A stretch of DNA of 32,411 nucleotides, from NCBI GenBank assembly GCA_015655415.1, contig JAATFB010000057.1:1-32411 (forward strand), given 5' to 3'. This DNA comes from Actinomycetales bacterium (GTDB taxonomy: Bacteria > Actinomycetota > Actinomycetes > Actinomycetales > Microbacteriaceae). The notes beneath the pieces are model-generated. The model was given only the letters and a program-made list of their open reading frames with translations, was not told the DNA's origin and did not search any database. The translations under genes and the position numbers were made by a program. Positions 1-8,234 of the stretch are shown in pieces. Position 1 is the first letter of the stretch. Every line of letters starts with the position of its first letter.

Positions 1-39
1 ACGACCTGCACCGGGCCGGGACGCGTCCGAGCTGAGGAG

Positions 40-1248
40 TCAGCCATGAGTGCTCATGACCTTCGCGAGCCTGTTCAGGCCTTCCTCGATCACCACCGGT
101 GCGTGCGTGGTGAACGAGAGCCGCAACGTGGAGAGGTCGGGGTCCGAGGCGTAGAACGCGGCGCCCGGGACGAAGGCGACGCCGCGCGCGAGGGCGGCCG
201 GCAGCATCGCGGCCACATCGCCTCCCGAGGGGAGGGTGACCCAGACGAACATGCCGCCATCCGGCGTGGTCCAGGCGGACCCGGGCGGCAGCACGGCGGG
301 GAGTGCGGCGAGCATCGCGTCGCGTCGGGTCCGGTAGGTCTGCCGGAGGACGGCGATGTGCTGGTCGAGGTCGACGGTGTCCAAGTAGATCGCGGCGGCT
401 GCCTGGTCGATGGTGGACGAGTGCAGGTCGGCTGCCTGTTTGGCGACGACCAGGGATCGCAGGATGGACTCCGGGGCGCGGACCCAGCCCAGCCGCATGC
501 CGGGAGCACCGATCTTGGAGAACGAGCCCAGATGCAGGACGCACTCCCCGGCGCGATCCAGCCCGGCCATCGGCGGCACTGTCGCGCCGCCGTATCGCAG
601 CTCGCCGTACGGGTCGTCTTCGACCACCCACACGCCACGGGCCGCGGCGATCTCCACCACCGCCTGCCGGCGGGCGAGACTCATGGTCCGTCCCGTGGGG
701 TTCGCAAAGGTCGGCACGAGGTAGAGCAGCGACGGATGATGCGTGCGAACCAGCTCGAGGAAGGCGCCCGGGTCGATGCCCTCCTCGTCGCTCACCACGG
801 GCATGACCTGTGCGCCTGCGAGCCGGAACGCCTGCAGCGCGGCCAGGTAGGTCGGGTTCTCCACCGCCACGACGGCTCCGGGGTCGAGCAGCGCCGTCGC
901 GACGAGGGTCAGCGCCTGCTGCGATCCGCTGGTGATCAGCACGTCTGATGCCGTGGTCGAGACCCCTCGCGAGGTCAAGCGATCAGCGACCTGCCCCCGC
1001 AGCCTCAGGTTTCCCTCCGTCGCCGCGTACTGCAGATTACCGGCGCCACCCGGACCTGACAGTGCCTGCTGGAACGCCTTGCGGACACCCTCGACATCGA
1101 ACAGCTCCGGTGCGGGCAGGCCTCCCGCGAACGAGATCACCTCTGGCCGATCGGCCAGGGCGAGAAGGTCGCGCACCGGCGAGCCGCCCACGCCGGCCAG
1201 CCTCGCAGCCACCGGGAGACGCACGGGCCACGAGCTCTCAACCGGCAT
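40..1248 (-). CDS. PLP-dependent aminotransferase, class I/II (2-aminoadipate/MocR-type fold)
   Basis: Cytosolic fold-type I aminotransferase of 402 residues, the usual length for free-standing relatives of the MocR C-terminal domain (LysN/aminoadipate and aromatic or branched-chain aminotransferases). Visible landmarks are the substrate-loop motif ISFAGGLP (about 38-45), the PLP-contacting asparagine in FANPTG (about 181-186), the aspartate and tyrosine in EDDPYGELRY (about 210-219) and the Schiff-base lysine near 245 in GSFSKIGAPGMRLGW. The first 11 bases overlap the end of the upstream GntR gene, so the two are translationally coupled and probably one operon. The substrate cannot be read from sequence; an amino acid catabolic or biosynthetic role controlled by the neighbouring regulator is inference. 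The gene ends 39 bases from the window edge. Confidence 0.93.
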   Translation of the reverse strand: MPVESSWPVRLPVAARLAGVGGSPVRDLLALADRPEVISFAGGLPAPELFDVEGVRKAFQQALSGPGGAGNLQYAATEGNLRLRGQVADRLTSRGVSTTASDVLITSGSQQALTLVATALLDPGAVVAVENPTYLAALQAFRLAGAQVMPVVSDEEGIDPGAFLELVRTHHPSLLYLVPTFANPTGRTMSLARRQAVVEIAAARGVWVVEDDPYGELRYGGATVPPMAGLDRAGECVLHLGSFSKIGAPGMRLGWVRAPESILRSLVVAKQAADLHSSTIDQAAAAIYLDTVDLDQHIAVLRQTYRTRRDAMLAALPAVLPPGSAWTTPDGGMFVWVTLPSGGDVAAMLPAALARGVAFVPGAAFYASDPDLSTLRLSFTTHAPVVIEEGLNRLAKVMSTHG

Positions 1249-1921
1249 CGGAGTCTCCGATCACCGACGGGCCCCGGAACCGCAGCGGCCGCAGCTGCTC
1301 GGTCAGGCGCTCGATCAGCCGCGTGTTCGTCGACCTGATGTGCTCCGACGCCAGCTTCGCGGCCCGGTCCGCGTCCCGGGCGCGGATCGCCTGGATGATG
1401 GCGCGATGGTCCGCCCACGCGGCCTCGCGCGCCTGCGGCGTGCGCACCTCCAGCCAGCGGGTGCGGGCCAGACGCACCAGCGAGGCGCGCACCGCCTCGA
1501 CCATGAACGGATTGCCCGCCAGAGCCACCAGCTCGACGTGGAAGTCGCTCCCCGAGCGGACACCCTCCTCCTCGTTGCGCACCGGGCGAGCCGCCTCCAG
1601 CAACTCTTGCAGGCCGGCGAGATCCGCGTCCGACGCCCGCTCCACAGCGAGGCGCACCGCGGCGGCCTCGATCACCTCGCGATACTCGGCGACCGCCTCG
1701 ACCTCCTGGATGTCGATCGGCGAGACGATCCAGCCGCGACCCTCGCGCTGCGCCAGCCCATCCGCCTCCAAGCGCATCAACGCGGCGTGCGCCGGCGTCC
1801 TGGACGCTCCGAACCGGGCCTCCAGGCCGCGCTCGGAGAGCCGCTCGCCTGGTGTGATCTCCAGGCTGAGGATCGCCTCGCGCACCCGCGCGTACAACCG
1901 AGCAGTCTGCGTCATGCTCAC
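1238..1921 (-). CDS. GntR family transcriptional regulator, FCD (FadR-type) subfamily
   Basis: DNA-binding regulator of 227 residues. The N-terminal winged helix-turn-helix covers roughly residues 8-75 (LYARVREAILSLEITPGERL, then SERGLEARFGASRTPAHAAL). The C-terminal FCD domain is all-helical and carries the histidines of the family's metal or ligand site (FHVELVALAGN, DHRAIIQAI, SEHIRSTNTRL). The chosen start is GTG at 1921, with an ATG two codons further in at 1915; a GAGG element lies upstream. It overlaps the aminotransferase by 11 bases and probably controls it in response to a small carboxylic or amino acid ligand, which is inferred from the family. A perfect palindrome about 33 bases upstream is the likely autoregulatory operator. 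Confidence 0.93.
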   Translation of the reverse strand: MSMTQTARLYARVREAILSLEITPGERLSERGLEARFGASRTPAHAALMRLEADGLAQREGRGWIVSPIDIQEVEAVAEYREVIEAAAVRLAVERASDADLAGLQELLEAARPVRNEEEGVRSGSDFHVELVALAGNPFMVEAVRASLVRLARTRWLEVRTPQAREAAWADHRAIIQAIRARDADRAAKLASEHIRSTNTRLIERLTEQLRPLRFRGPSVIGDSDAG

Positions 1922-1953
1922 CGTCTCGCCTCGTTCCGACTTGGCATGCCGTC

Positions 1954-1965
1954 ATGGTATACCAT
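1954..1965. promoter_or_regulatory. Palindromic operator candidate for the GntR regulator
   Basis: ATGGTATACCAT is a perfect 12-bp palindrome, AT-rich in a very GC-rich background, 33 bases upstream of the GntR start. Its core TGGTATACCA fits the TNGTNNNACNA-like half-site pattern known for FadR-subfamily regulators. Binding by this protein is inferred from position and pattern. Confidence 0.6.
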
Positions 1966-2368
1966 CACCCACGGCAGACGCGACGACGAGCACGGCGGCG
2001 GCCGGACGAGCGTGCCGCTCGCCGGACCGAGCGAGCTCATCGTTCCCCTCGGGGTGTCGCGGCCGGGATGGTGGGGCGTTGTTTCCGCTGACCGGGCCCA
2101 GTTGCTCGGGCACGCCCACGCTCGCTGCACGGTGCTCCGGCGTCGACGGTCTGGGGTGCACGATCTCGACGAGATCGGAAGTCTCTCCACCGCGAGCCTT
2201 CCCCGTCGTCTGACGGCGCTCGAGGGCTGGATCCAGCGTGCCCTGGGCGAGGAGCAGGGGCTCGACGTGCCCCTGACCAGCAGTCATCCCGGGCGGATGG
2301 CATCGGTGTCGCGGAGACGAGATGACGCACGCCTGAGCGTCAACACGGGGCGGTGCGGGCGCTCCTGG
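1966..2368. other. Intergenic stretch without a supportable gene
   Basis: Between the GntR promoter and the 3' end of the LysR gene lie about 400 bases. Open frames exist on both strands, but their translations are Arg/Pro/Gly-rich, show no recognisable domain and lack convincing ribosome binding sites. I see no clear terminator hairpin or repeat. It may be a fully decayed gene. Confidence 0.5.
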
Positions 2369-3250
2369 TCACCGGTCCACGGGTCTGCCGACGAGCACGG
2401 CCGTCAGGGCCCGCGCAGCGGGCGTCGCGACCCTTCCGCTCGGCGACGCGATCGCCAGCGCGGCGTGCACGGCCGGGGAGACGGGCAGCGCCACCAGCCC
2501 GTCCTGGTCCCGGACGGTGGATGCGGGCACGATCGCCACCCCCAGGCCGCGAGCGGCGAGCCGGGCGACGACCCGTGGATCGCTGGCCTCCAGCGCCACT
2601 CTCACCGTGGAGCCTGCGATGGATGCGGCGTCGTCGAGCGCGCCGCGGATGCCGGTCCCCCGCGGAAGCGTGATGACCGGATGCCCCTCGAGGTCACCCA
2701 GTGACACAGACCCGGCGTGTGCCAGGGCATGTGCTGGAGGAACCGCTGCGACGAGCGGCTCCTCGACGAGAACACGCGCCTGCATGCCGGCTGGCACCGC
2801 GCCGCCCACTCCGATCAGCGCGAGGTCGAGCTCGCCGTCTCGCAACGCGCTCGCCAAGCGGTCCGACGCATCCTCGCGAAGGGCCATTTCGACGCCGGGG
2901 TGCTGCTCGTGAAACTCCGCGAGGGCGTCGAACAGCAGCGGCATCGAGCAGGCGGTCACCATGCCGACCGCGAGGCGCCCCGTCAGCAGGCCGGTGAGCT
3001 GCTCGACCGTGGAGCGCATGGACTCGCGGGCCGCCAGCGCCGCCCGCGCGTGGGGCAGCACGGCGGTGCCGGTCGCCGTCAGGCGGACGGCCCGGCCGCT
3101 GCGGTCGAACAACGGCTGGCCGAGCTCTCGCTCCAGTTGCCGGATCTGGGCGCTGATGCCGGGCTGGGCCACATGCAGTCGATGCGCGGCGCGCGTGAAG
3201 CTGCGCTCCTCGGCCACCGCGACGAGGTATTCCATCTGCCGTAGCTCCAT
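2369..3250 (-). CDS. LysR family transcriptional regulator
   Basis: LysR-type regulator of 293 residues, a normal family length. The N-terminal helix-turn-helix is clear (MELRQMEYLVAVAEERSFTR, then AAHRLHVAQPGISAQIRQLE, residues 1-60), followed by the two-lobe periplasmic-binding-like effector domain (for example VGMVTACSMPLLFDALAEFH). An upstream ATG in frame at 3328 would add a charged 26-residue leader absent from the family, so I chose the ATG at 3250. It is divergent from an NTF2-like protein and an isochorismatase-family hydrolase starting at 3344, the classic arrangement in which a LysR protein controls its divergent neighbours. The effector is unknown. Confidence 0.94.
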   Translation of the reverse strand: MELRQMEYLVAVAEERSFTRAAHRLHVAQPGISAQIRQLERELGQPLFDRSGRAVRLTATGTAVLPHARAALAARESMRSTVEQLTGLLTGRLAVGMVTACSMPLLFDALAEFHEQHPGVEMALREDASDRLASALRDGELDLALIGVGGAVPAGMQARVLVEEPLVAAVPPAHALAHAGSVSLGDLEGHPVITLPRGTGIRGALDDAASIAGSTVRVALEASDPRVVARLAARGLGVAIVPASTVRDQDGLVALPVSPAVHAALAIASPSGRVATPAARALTAVLVGRPVDR

Positions 3251-3343
3251 AACTGACAATGCTAGACGGGGGAAGAACTGGCTATTGGACTTATCGCTCC
3301 TCGACTTCGACGATGGGGTCATCCCCACGAGACAGGAGCAGAG

Positions 3344-3700
3344 ATGTCCGTCCGCGAAACAGCACGGCAGCCCGAAGACGTGACCCGCCTCTTCGTCGAG
3401 CGCGTCAACAGCAAAGACCTCGACGGGCTCGTCGAGCTCTACGAGCCGGACGCCGTGCTCGGCTTCCCGCCCGGCCAGGAGACGATCGGACAGGACGCCA
3501 TTGGCGATGTGTACCGGCAGCTGCTCGCCGCCGGCCCCCGCTTCGAGCTCGAAGAGCCGCTGCCGACCCTCCGCTTCGAGGACCTCGCCCTGACCTCGAC
3601 TCGCGCCGCAGACGGCACCGGTGGGCGGGTCCAGGTACTGCGCCGTCAGCCGGACGGCAGCTGGCGCCGCATCATCGACCGTCCCGAGCTGCCCCGTTGA
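3344..3700 (+). CDS. NTF2-like (SnoaL/DUF4440-type) small protein
   Basis: Protein of 118 residues with the cystatin-like alpha+beta pattern of the NTF2 superfamily: an N-terminal helix (DVTRLFVERVNSKDLDGLVE), the typical LYEPDAVLGFPPGQETIGQ segment that opens the pocket, and C-terminal strands ending in WRRIIDRPELPR. A good AGGAG lies seven bases before the ATG. Members are small cyclases, isomerases or ligand-binding proteins, so no reaction can be assigned. The stop overlaps the TTG start of the next gene (TTGA), indicating translational coupling to the hydrolase. The divergent LysR gene is the likely regulator. Confidence 0.88.
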   Translation: MSVRETARQPEDVTRLFVERVNSKDLDGLVELYEPDAVLGFPPGQETIGQDAIGDVYRQLLAAGPRFELEEPLPTLRFEDLALTSTRAADGTGGRVQVLRRQPDGSWRRIIDRPELPR

Positions 3701-4431
3701 CGGAGCCCGGCCCGTCCAGCGTCGGCGGCAACCCCCTCCGCGACCCGGGCGCGGAAGGCGTCGACCCGTACCTGAGGCCGCATTGGGGGCGCTCCGCCCT
3801 GGTCACGATCGACGTCCAACGGGACTTCCTCGACCAGGGCGCGGCGCCGATCCCCGGCACCACCGAGGTCCTACCCTTCATCGCGGAGATCCTCGACGCC
3901 TACCGCGCCGCGCGACTGCCGATCGTTCACATCGTGCGGCTCTACGCCGGCGACGACGTCGACCTCGTCCGCCGCACCGCGCTCTCCGCCGGTGCTTCCA
4001 TCGTCCGCCCGCATTCCGCCGGGTCGCAGCTCGCCCTGGACCTCCGCACCCTCGGAGCGCCGGAGCTCGATGCCGAGCGTCTGCTGGCCGGAGGGATACA
4101 GCAGCTTGGTCCCTCCGAGGTCGCGATCTGGAAGCCGCGGTGGAGCGCTTTCTACCGCACCCCGCTCCATCACCACCTCAGCGGCCTGGACGTCGACACG
4201 GTCGTCATCGCCGGCTGCAACTACCCCAACTGTCCCCGCGCAACCCTCTACGACGCCGCCGAACGCGACTATCGCACCGTTCTCGCCTCCGACGCCATCT
4301 CCCGCCTCACCCCGCTGCACCTCGAGGAGGCGGCCGAGATCGGCGCCCTCGCGGCCTCCGCAGAGCTTGCCTCCCATGCGGTGAAGGGGACGCTGGCCCC
4401 GGCTCGCGCCGAACGTCGAGGGAGGGGATGA
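3697..4431 (+). CDS. Isochorismatase-family cysteine hydrolase
   Basis: Cysteine hydrolase of 244 residues with the Rossmann-like isochorismatase fold. The catalytic triad can be read: aspartate near 39 in VTIDVQRDFLDQG, lysine near 146 in IWKPRWSAFY, and cysteine near 179 in AGCNYPNCPRATLYDAAERD. The open frame extends back to 3259, but upstream sequence overlaps the NTF2-like gene and looks non-coding; the TTG at 3697, overlapping the previous stop, is the best start and gives a normal length. Relatives hydrolyse isochorismate, nicotinamide, N-carbamoyl compounds or other amides; the substrate is not predictable. It forms a two-gene unit with the NTF2-like gene opposite the LysR regulator. 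Confidence 0.9.
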   Translation: MTEPGPSSVGGNPLRDPGAEGVDPYLRPHWGRSALVTIDVQRDFLDQGAAPIPGTTEVLPFIAEILDAYRAARLPIVHIVRLYAGDDVDLVRRTALSAGASIVRPHSAGSQLALDLRTLGAPELDAERLLAGGIQQLGPSEVAIWKPRWSAFYRTPLHHHLSGLDVDTVVIAGCNYPNCPRATLYDAAERDYRTVLASDAISRLTPLHLEEAAEIGALAASAELASHAVKGTLAPARAERRGRG

Positions 4432-4490
4432 CGACGCTCGACACGCCGATTCGCGGTGCGCGGACTCTGCGTGCGTCGGCATGACCCGCG

Positions 4491-5627
4491 TCAGCGCGTC
4501 ACGGTGGCCGCAGCGGATGCCGCCGCCCTGGCGTCCGCCACGACGCGGCGTTGCGGGCCGAGCTGATCCCTGTCACCGGGCCGGTCGCGTGCGATGCGGA
4601 GCGCGAGCGCGCTCGCCTCGGCCTGATACCGGCCCAGTGCGCGAGCCGCCGACCGCCCCGAACTGCGTCTCGCCCCGACTCGTCGCTGCCGTCGTGCACG
4701 GAGACTGGTCAGTGACGCAGCCTCCTCGGGTGCGATGTCCGCGTCGCGGAGCAGGTTCGGGACGCCCGAGGCGATCAAGCGCGCCTCCCGGTGACGCAGC
4801 ACGACCGAGGAGATGAAGACGGCGAGGAAGACAGGGACCATGACGGTGCCGTAGATCTTGAAGATCAGGAGATGGTCGCCGCTCGCGAGTCCCGCCCAGT
4901 CCCAGATCCCGTGCAGGACGATCGCCGCGAGCAGCCCGATCGCCACGGGCAGCACGCGGGGTCCCCGGCCTCGCGATCTCGCCGCGAGGCCGACTCCGAT
5001 CGCAGTCAGCGCGACCATGAGGGAATGGAAGAAGGGCACCAGGAGAACCCGGATGACGAGCGTCGCACCCAGCACCGAGATCGCCGCGGGATCAGTCCCT
5101 CCTGACTGAACGGCGTCAGCGAGCGGGCGTCCGAGGTAGAGGCTGTTCTCCGTGAACGAGAACCCGGCGCCCACCAGCCCCGCGACGACGACGGCGTCGA
5201 GGACGCCCGCGATCTCCCGCCTCCTGTACACCAGAAGCCAGAAGAGGAACAGCGCCTTGAGCACCTCTTCGGTGACCGGGGTGATGATCAGAGGTCGCAC
5301 CCACGCGCCGGCATCCGCACCCCACACCGCATCGACCAGGGCCTGCAGCCACTGCTGCGACCAGATCGCGCCGAAGGCCGCGACGCTCGCACCCCACACG
5401 AACGCGGACACGAGAAGTCGGGTACGCCCTCGCTTCCACCGGTCGAGCCAGAGGAACGCCGACACCGTCCCGGTGGTGATGATGGCCGACAACGCCAGCC
5501 CCATAGCCACGCCGCCGACACTGGCCTGGCTCGCCGCCCACACCATCGAGCCCACCCAGGTGATCGCCGCCACGATGGGCCAGATCACCCATGCTCGTCG
5601 TCTGTCGGTCTTGATGTCCGTTGCCAT
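4491..5627 (-). CDS. PrsW-type intramembrane metalloprotease
   Basis: Polytopic membrane protein of 378 residues of the PrsW family (CPBP/Abi superfamily). It has about eight hydrophobic segments between residues 14 and 285. The three signature sites are present: glutamates near 120-121 in TPVTEEVLKALFLF, the FSFTENSLYLG motif near 157-165, and histidines near 201 (PFFHSLMVAL) and 239 (LHGIWDWAG), which form the predicted metal site. The C-terminal 90 residues are Arg/Ala-rich and probably cytoplasmic. A strong GGAGGCAGG lies before the ATG. In Bacillus PrsW cleaves an anti-sigma factor, but no anti-sigma gene is visible here, so the substrate is unknown. It is divergent from a MerR regulator at 5722. 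Confidence 0.92.
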   Translation of the reverse strand: MATDIKTDRRRAWVIWPIVAAITWVGSMVWAASQASVGGVAMGLALSAIITTGTVSAFLWLDRWKRGRTRLLVSAFVWGASVAAFGAIWSQQWLQALVDAVWGADAGAWVRPLIITPVTEEVLKALFLFWLLVYRRREIAGVLDAVVVAGLVGAGFSFTENSLYLGRPLADAVQSGGTDPAAISVLGATLVIRVLLVPFFHSLMVALTAIGVGLAARSRGRGPRVLPVAIGLLAAIVLHGIWDWAGLASGDHLLIFKIYGTVMVPVFLAVFISSVVLRHREARLIASGVPNLLRDADIAPEEAASLTSLRARRQRRVGARRSSGRSAARALGRYQAEASALALRIARDRPGDRDQLGPQRRVVADARAAASAAATVTR

Positions 5628-5688
5628 TGCGCCTGCCTCCGAGAGTCGATCCGCCGCGGACTGGCGACGGCTGCATCAGTAGACACCG

Positions 5689-5701
5689 TGCCGTTACGGC
5701 A
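5689..5701. promoter_or_regulatory. Inverted repeat in the PrsW/MerR divergent promoter
   Basis: TGCCGTTACGGCA consists of 6-bp arms around one central base and lies 21 bases before the MerR start and 62 bases before the PrsW start. MerR proteins bind such dyads, so it is a candidate operator; spacing to a -35/-10 pair could not be established. Confidence 0.4.
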
Positions 5702-5721
5702 TACTCAAGAGGGGGCGCCTG

Positions 5722-6447
5722 ATGGGATGGAGCACACGAGAGGTCGCACGGCTCGCGGGCACCACTCTGCGCACCGTGCGGCATTACCACGAGATCGGGC
5801 TGCTCGACGAGCCCGAGCGGATGCCGAACGGCTACAAGTCCTACCGCACCGAACATCTGGTCCGGCTGCTGGAGATCCGCCGATTGGTGCGTCTCGGCAT
5901 GCCGCTGTCCACCATCGCCACCGTCGTCCAGGACGCCGGTGATCTGGACAGCACCCTCGACGCGGTCGAGGCCGATCTCGCCGCGACCATTCAGCAGCTG
6001 CAGCAGGCACAGAAGGAGATCGCGGAGCTGCGGCGCACGCCGGTCAAGACCGACCTGCCCCATGCTGTGGCAGTCGCAGCGCAGGAGGTCGAGCTGTCCG
6101 CCGCAGACCGATCGCTGTACGCCGTGATCACGCAAGTCGCCGGAGACCAGGGCCAGTCTCACTGGAGCGCGATCCTGCGCGGGTTCGCGCGCACCCCGGC
6201 CTTCGACGAGTTCGACACACTTCCGGCCGACGCGGACGAGGAGACCAGACAGCGCCTCGCCGAGCAGATGACACCTCACACGACCGAGCTGCTCGCACGG
6301 AACCCCCTCCCCGACGGCGCGCTCCCCTCCAGTGTTCGGGAGCAATCGGCATTCGCCCGTACCGTTATCGACGCGATGATCGATCTCTACAACCCCGCCC
6401 AGCTCGACGTCATCGCGAGAATCTGGCGGGCGGCCGGCATCGTGTGA
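5722..6447 (+). CDS. MerR family transcriptional regulator
   Basis: Regulator of 241 residues. The N-terminal MerR winged helix is textbook: WSTREVARLAGTTLRTVRHY, HEIGLLDEPERMPNGYKSYR, then LEIRRLVRLGMPLSTIATVV (residues 3-70). A dimerisation coiled coil follows (about 72-110, rich in Asp/Glu/Gln and Leu). The C-terminal 120 residues form a helical effector domain without the cysteines expected of metal sensors, so a small-molecule or drug-type signal is more likely. A GAGGGGG element precedes the ATG. The PrsW protease gene is transcribed away from it and is the most obvious target. It converges with the dehydrogenase at 6610 across a hairpin. Confidence 0.92.
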   Translation: MGWSTREVARLAGTTLRTVRHYHEIGLLDEPERMPNGYKSYRTEHLVRLLEIRRLVRLGMPLSTIATVVQDAGDLDSTLDAVEADLAATIQQLQQAQKEIAELRRTPVKTDLPHAVAVAAQEVELSAADRSLYAVITQVAGDQGQSHWSAILRGFARTPAFDEFDTLPADADEETRQRLAEQMTPHTTELLARNPLPDGALPSSVREQSAFARTVIDAMIDLYNPAQLDVIARIWRAAGIV

Positions 6448-6523
6448 GCGGATCTCGAGCGCCGCGCCGATGGGAATCCACCGATGCGCGACCGCAGTCT
6501 CGTGACCAGGCAGGCCAAGGGAC

Positions 6524-6554
6524 GCAAGGGGCGCCCGGACGAACGCCCCCTTGC
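6524..6554. terminator. Bidirectional terminator hairpin between convergent genes
   Basis: GCAAGGGG (6524-6531) pairs with CCCCTTGC (6547-6554), and an inner CG pair extends the stem past a one-base bulge. It lies in the 162-base gap between the convergent MerR gene and the ketopantoate-reductase-like gene. There is no long T tract, as is common in high-GC bacteria. Confidence 0.6.
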
Positions 6555-6609
6555 ACTCGTAGCGGACAGGATGACCGGGAACCACCCGATCTCCGTCACC
6601 TCACGACGT

Positions 6610-7527
6610 CTAGCCCATACGGGCATGCGGTTCCAGAAGAGCCGAGAGCGTCGGCGTCTCCGACGAGGCGAACCGGTCCACGACGCCGGCGCACAGCAGC
6701 GGGAATTCGTCATCGCGGCTGGCGCGGCTATGCGGCGCCAGGGCGATCGTGCCGACTGGTCCCTGCAGAGCGTGCCGCCAGTAAGCCGCGGCGAACCAGC
6801 CTGGCATTGTCGAGAACAGGACCCGCAATGCCGACGGCGTCACTGCGACTCCGTGGGAGCTGAGCGCGGCGAACCCCTCATGCACTGCCGCGACGACCCG
6901 GCGCAGCATGACCTGGTCTCGGGCCAGCGTCGCGGCATCGCCGCCACAGGCGAGGATGCCCGCCCCCATGCACGCGACGAACACCTCATGGGTCGCGAAC
7001 CATGCTGGCATGTCGTCCTCCATCGCGGTGCGCATCCCCGTCGACGCAATGAGCTGGCCCACGGTCGCCGCCCGGACCGCCGTGGCGTCGATCGTGGTCG
7101 GCTGCGCACCGATCTCGACGTACTCGACAACACCGTCGTCGCCGACCAGCCCACCGATGCCGGGGAACGCGAGCACGGTGCGCTCGACGCCCAGACGCGT
7201 CACCACCTCCCGAGCCCGTGCGGCCAGATGCTGCAAGAACACCACCGTCGCCCGAGTGGAAACGTCGAACACGTCCAGCACAGGATCGAGCTGGGTCGCA
7301 CGAACAGCGACGATGATGACGTCAACCTCAGGCAACGGGCCATCCGACGGCAGCACGTCCACGTCCTGCGTCAACACGCGACCCTCGGTGCGCACCCGCA
7401 GACCGTCCTCCCCGAGCGCCGCTCTTCTCCGACCGTGCGCCAGGACATGCACACCATGACCGGCAGCGGCCAGACGCGCCGCATACACCGATCCGATCAC
7501 CCCCGCACCCACCACCACGACGCGCAT
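6610..7527 (-). CDS. Ketopantoate reductase (PanE/ApbA)-family NAD(P) dehydrogenase-like protein
   Basis: Protein of 305 residues starting with a Rossmann fold (MRVVVVGAGVIGSVYAARLA, GxGxxG at 8-13) and followed by a helical C-terminal domain of the PanE/ApbA type. The ATG at 7527 was chosen because it places the dinucleotide fold at the N-terminus; the frame is open further upstream but non-coding in character. In true ketopantoate reductases the second domain opens with a catalytic lysine (W-x-K...N); here the segment reads PAWFATHEVFVACM, with no lysine at the expected position. It is therefore probably not a pantothenate enzyme but a paralogue of unknown substrate. It is alone on its strand. 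Confidence 0.85.
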   Translation of the reverse strand: MRVVVVGAGVIGSVYAARLAAAGHGVHVLAHGRRRAALGEDGLRVRTEGRVLTQDVDVLPSDGPLPEVDVIIVAVRATQLDPVLDVFDVSTRATVVFLQHLAARAREVVTRLGVERTVLAFPGIGGLVGDDGVVEYVEIGAQPTTIDATAVRAATVGQLIASTGMRTAMEDDMPAWFATHEVFVACMGAGILACGGDAATLARDQVMLRRVVAAVHEGFAALSSHGVAVTPSALRVLFSTMPGWFAAAYWRHALQGPVGTIALAPHSRASRDDEFPLLCAGVVDRFASSETPTLSALLEPHARMG

Positions 7528-7720
7528 ACGTACACGGTATGGCGTGACCACGCCGTGCGACGAGCACCGGATCCATCCGCCAGCTGGCGATTGCCGTTGG
7601 AACGTGTTCTGCGGGATGGCAGGCGGAGTTCCGCGCGTTGAGCCCGTCCGCCCGGAGCGCGAGACTGCTGGAGGAATAGGTGATACCTGATCTGTGGTGC
7701 CGAGTGGTGCCGCTGGGAGG
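7528..7720. other. Non-coding stretch before the IS3 remnant
   Basis: No gene is supported here. It holds the promoter region of the dehydrogenase and, near its right end, sequence flanking the IS3 orfA remnant. No target-site duplication could be recognised. Confidence 0.4.
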
Positions 7721-8074
7721 ATGGCGTCACGCCCCGGCCCTACCCCCGCGAGTTCCGTGACGTTCTCGCGGTTGCTTGTGACCGGGATCCGGGAGTCCCT
7801 TTGCGAGGGATCGCAGCGGACTCCGGGACCCGCGAGACCTGTCTGCAGAAGACTGGATGCGCCAGGCCGATGTCGAGGACGGCAAGAAGCCTGGGCTGAC
7901 CGCGGCTGAGGCGTCTGAGGATGGCGAGCTGAAGAAGCGGCTCCGGTCGTTGGAGCAGGAGAACGAGGTGTTGCGTGAGGCGGCGGCGTATCCATCGCAG
8001 GCGAATCTGCGTCTGGGCGGCTCCCCAAGATGATCTACCCGCTCGTTTGTGAGTTGGCCGTGCGCTTCACGTGA
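7721..8074 (+). pseudogene. IS3-family transposase remnant (orfA plus start of orfB), frameshifted
   Basis: Three frames must be joined to recover the protein. The ATG at 7721 with an adjacent GGGAGG starts MASRP; one base appears to be missing, after which the frame reads RPYPREFRDVLAVACDRDPG and on to RETCLQ; a second shift near 7848 gives WMRQADVEDGKKPGLTAAEA and the leucine-zipper-like LRSLEQENEVLREAAAY. This is the helix-turn-helix and coiled coil of IS3 OrfA. OrfA stops at 8031 and an overlapping ATG gives MIYPLVCELAV, the OrfB start, before a stop at 8072. The DDE integrase core is absent, so the element is dead. Confidence 0.75.
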
Positions 8075-8234
8075 TCCTCGTGCGGCGCCGGCAACGGCTT
8101 CCGTCCCCGCCCGTTACCCGGATGGGTGGACTCACGGAGCCAGGCCAACCGCATCAGCCTCGCGACGCGTCCACGTCCGATCCGGATCCCGAGCCGAGCC
8201 CGTGGTGCAGGCGTACCTGTTGTTGGTGCCGCGA
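8075..8234. other. Unassigned sequence between IS3 remnant and kinase 1
   Basis: This short stretch matches no family I recognise. It is either degraded insertion-sequence DNA or original sequence beyond the end of kinase 1. No inverted terminal repeat matching the left side of the remnant was found. Confidence 0.35.

Noticed and set aside
46-948. Long plus-strand open frame of 300 codons opposite the aminotransferase
   Set aside because: It is a shadow of the aminotransferase on the other strand; its translation is rich in Arg, Gly, His and Glu with no domain.
1922-2368. Overlapping open frames of 90-110 codons on the minus strand and part of a longer plus-strand frame
   Set aside because: No recognised domain, biased composition and no convincing ribosome binding site; high-GC DNA gives such frames by chance.
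4428-4484. Tiny 18-codon frame overlapping the hydrolase stop (ATGA)
   Set aside because: Too short and without any recognisable feature, although the ATGA overlap and GGAGGGG upstream look like a translational start.
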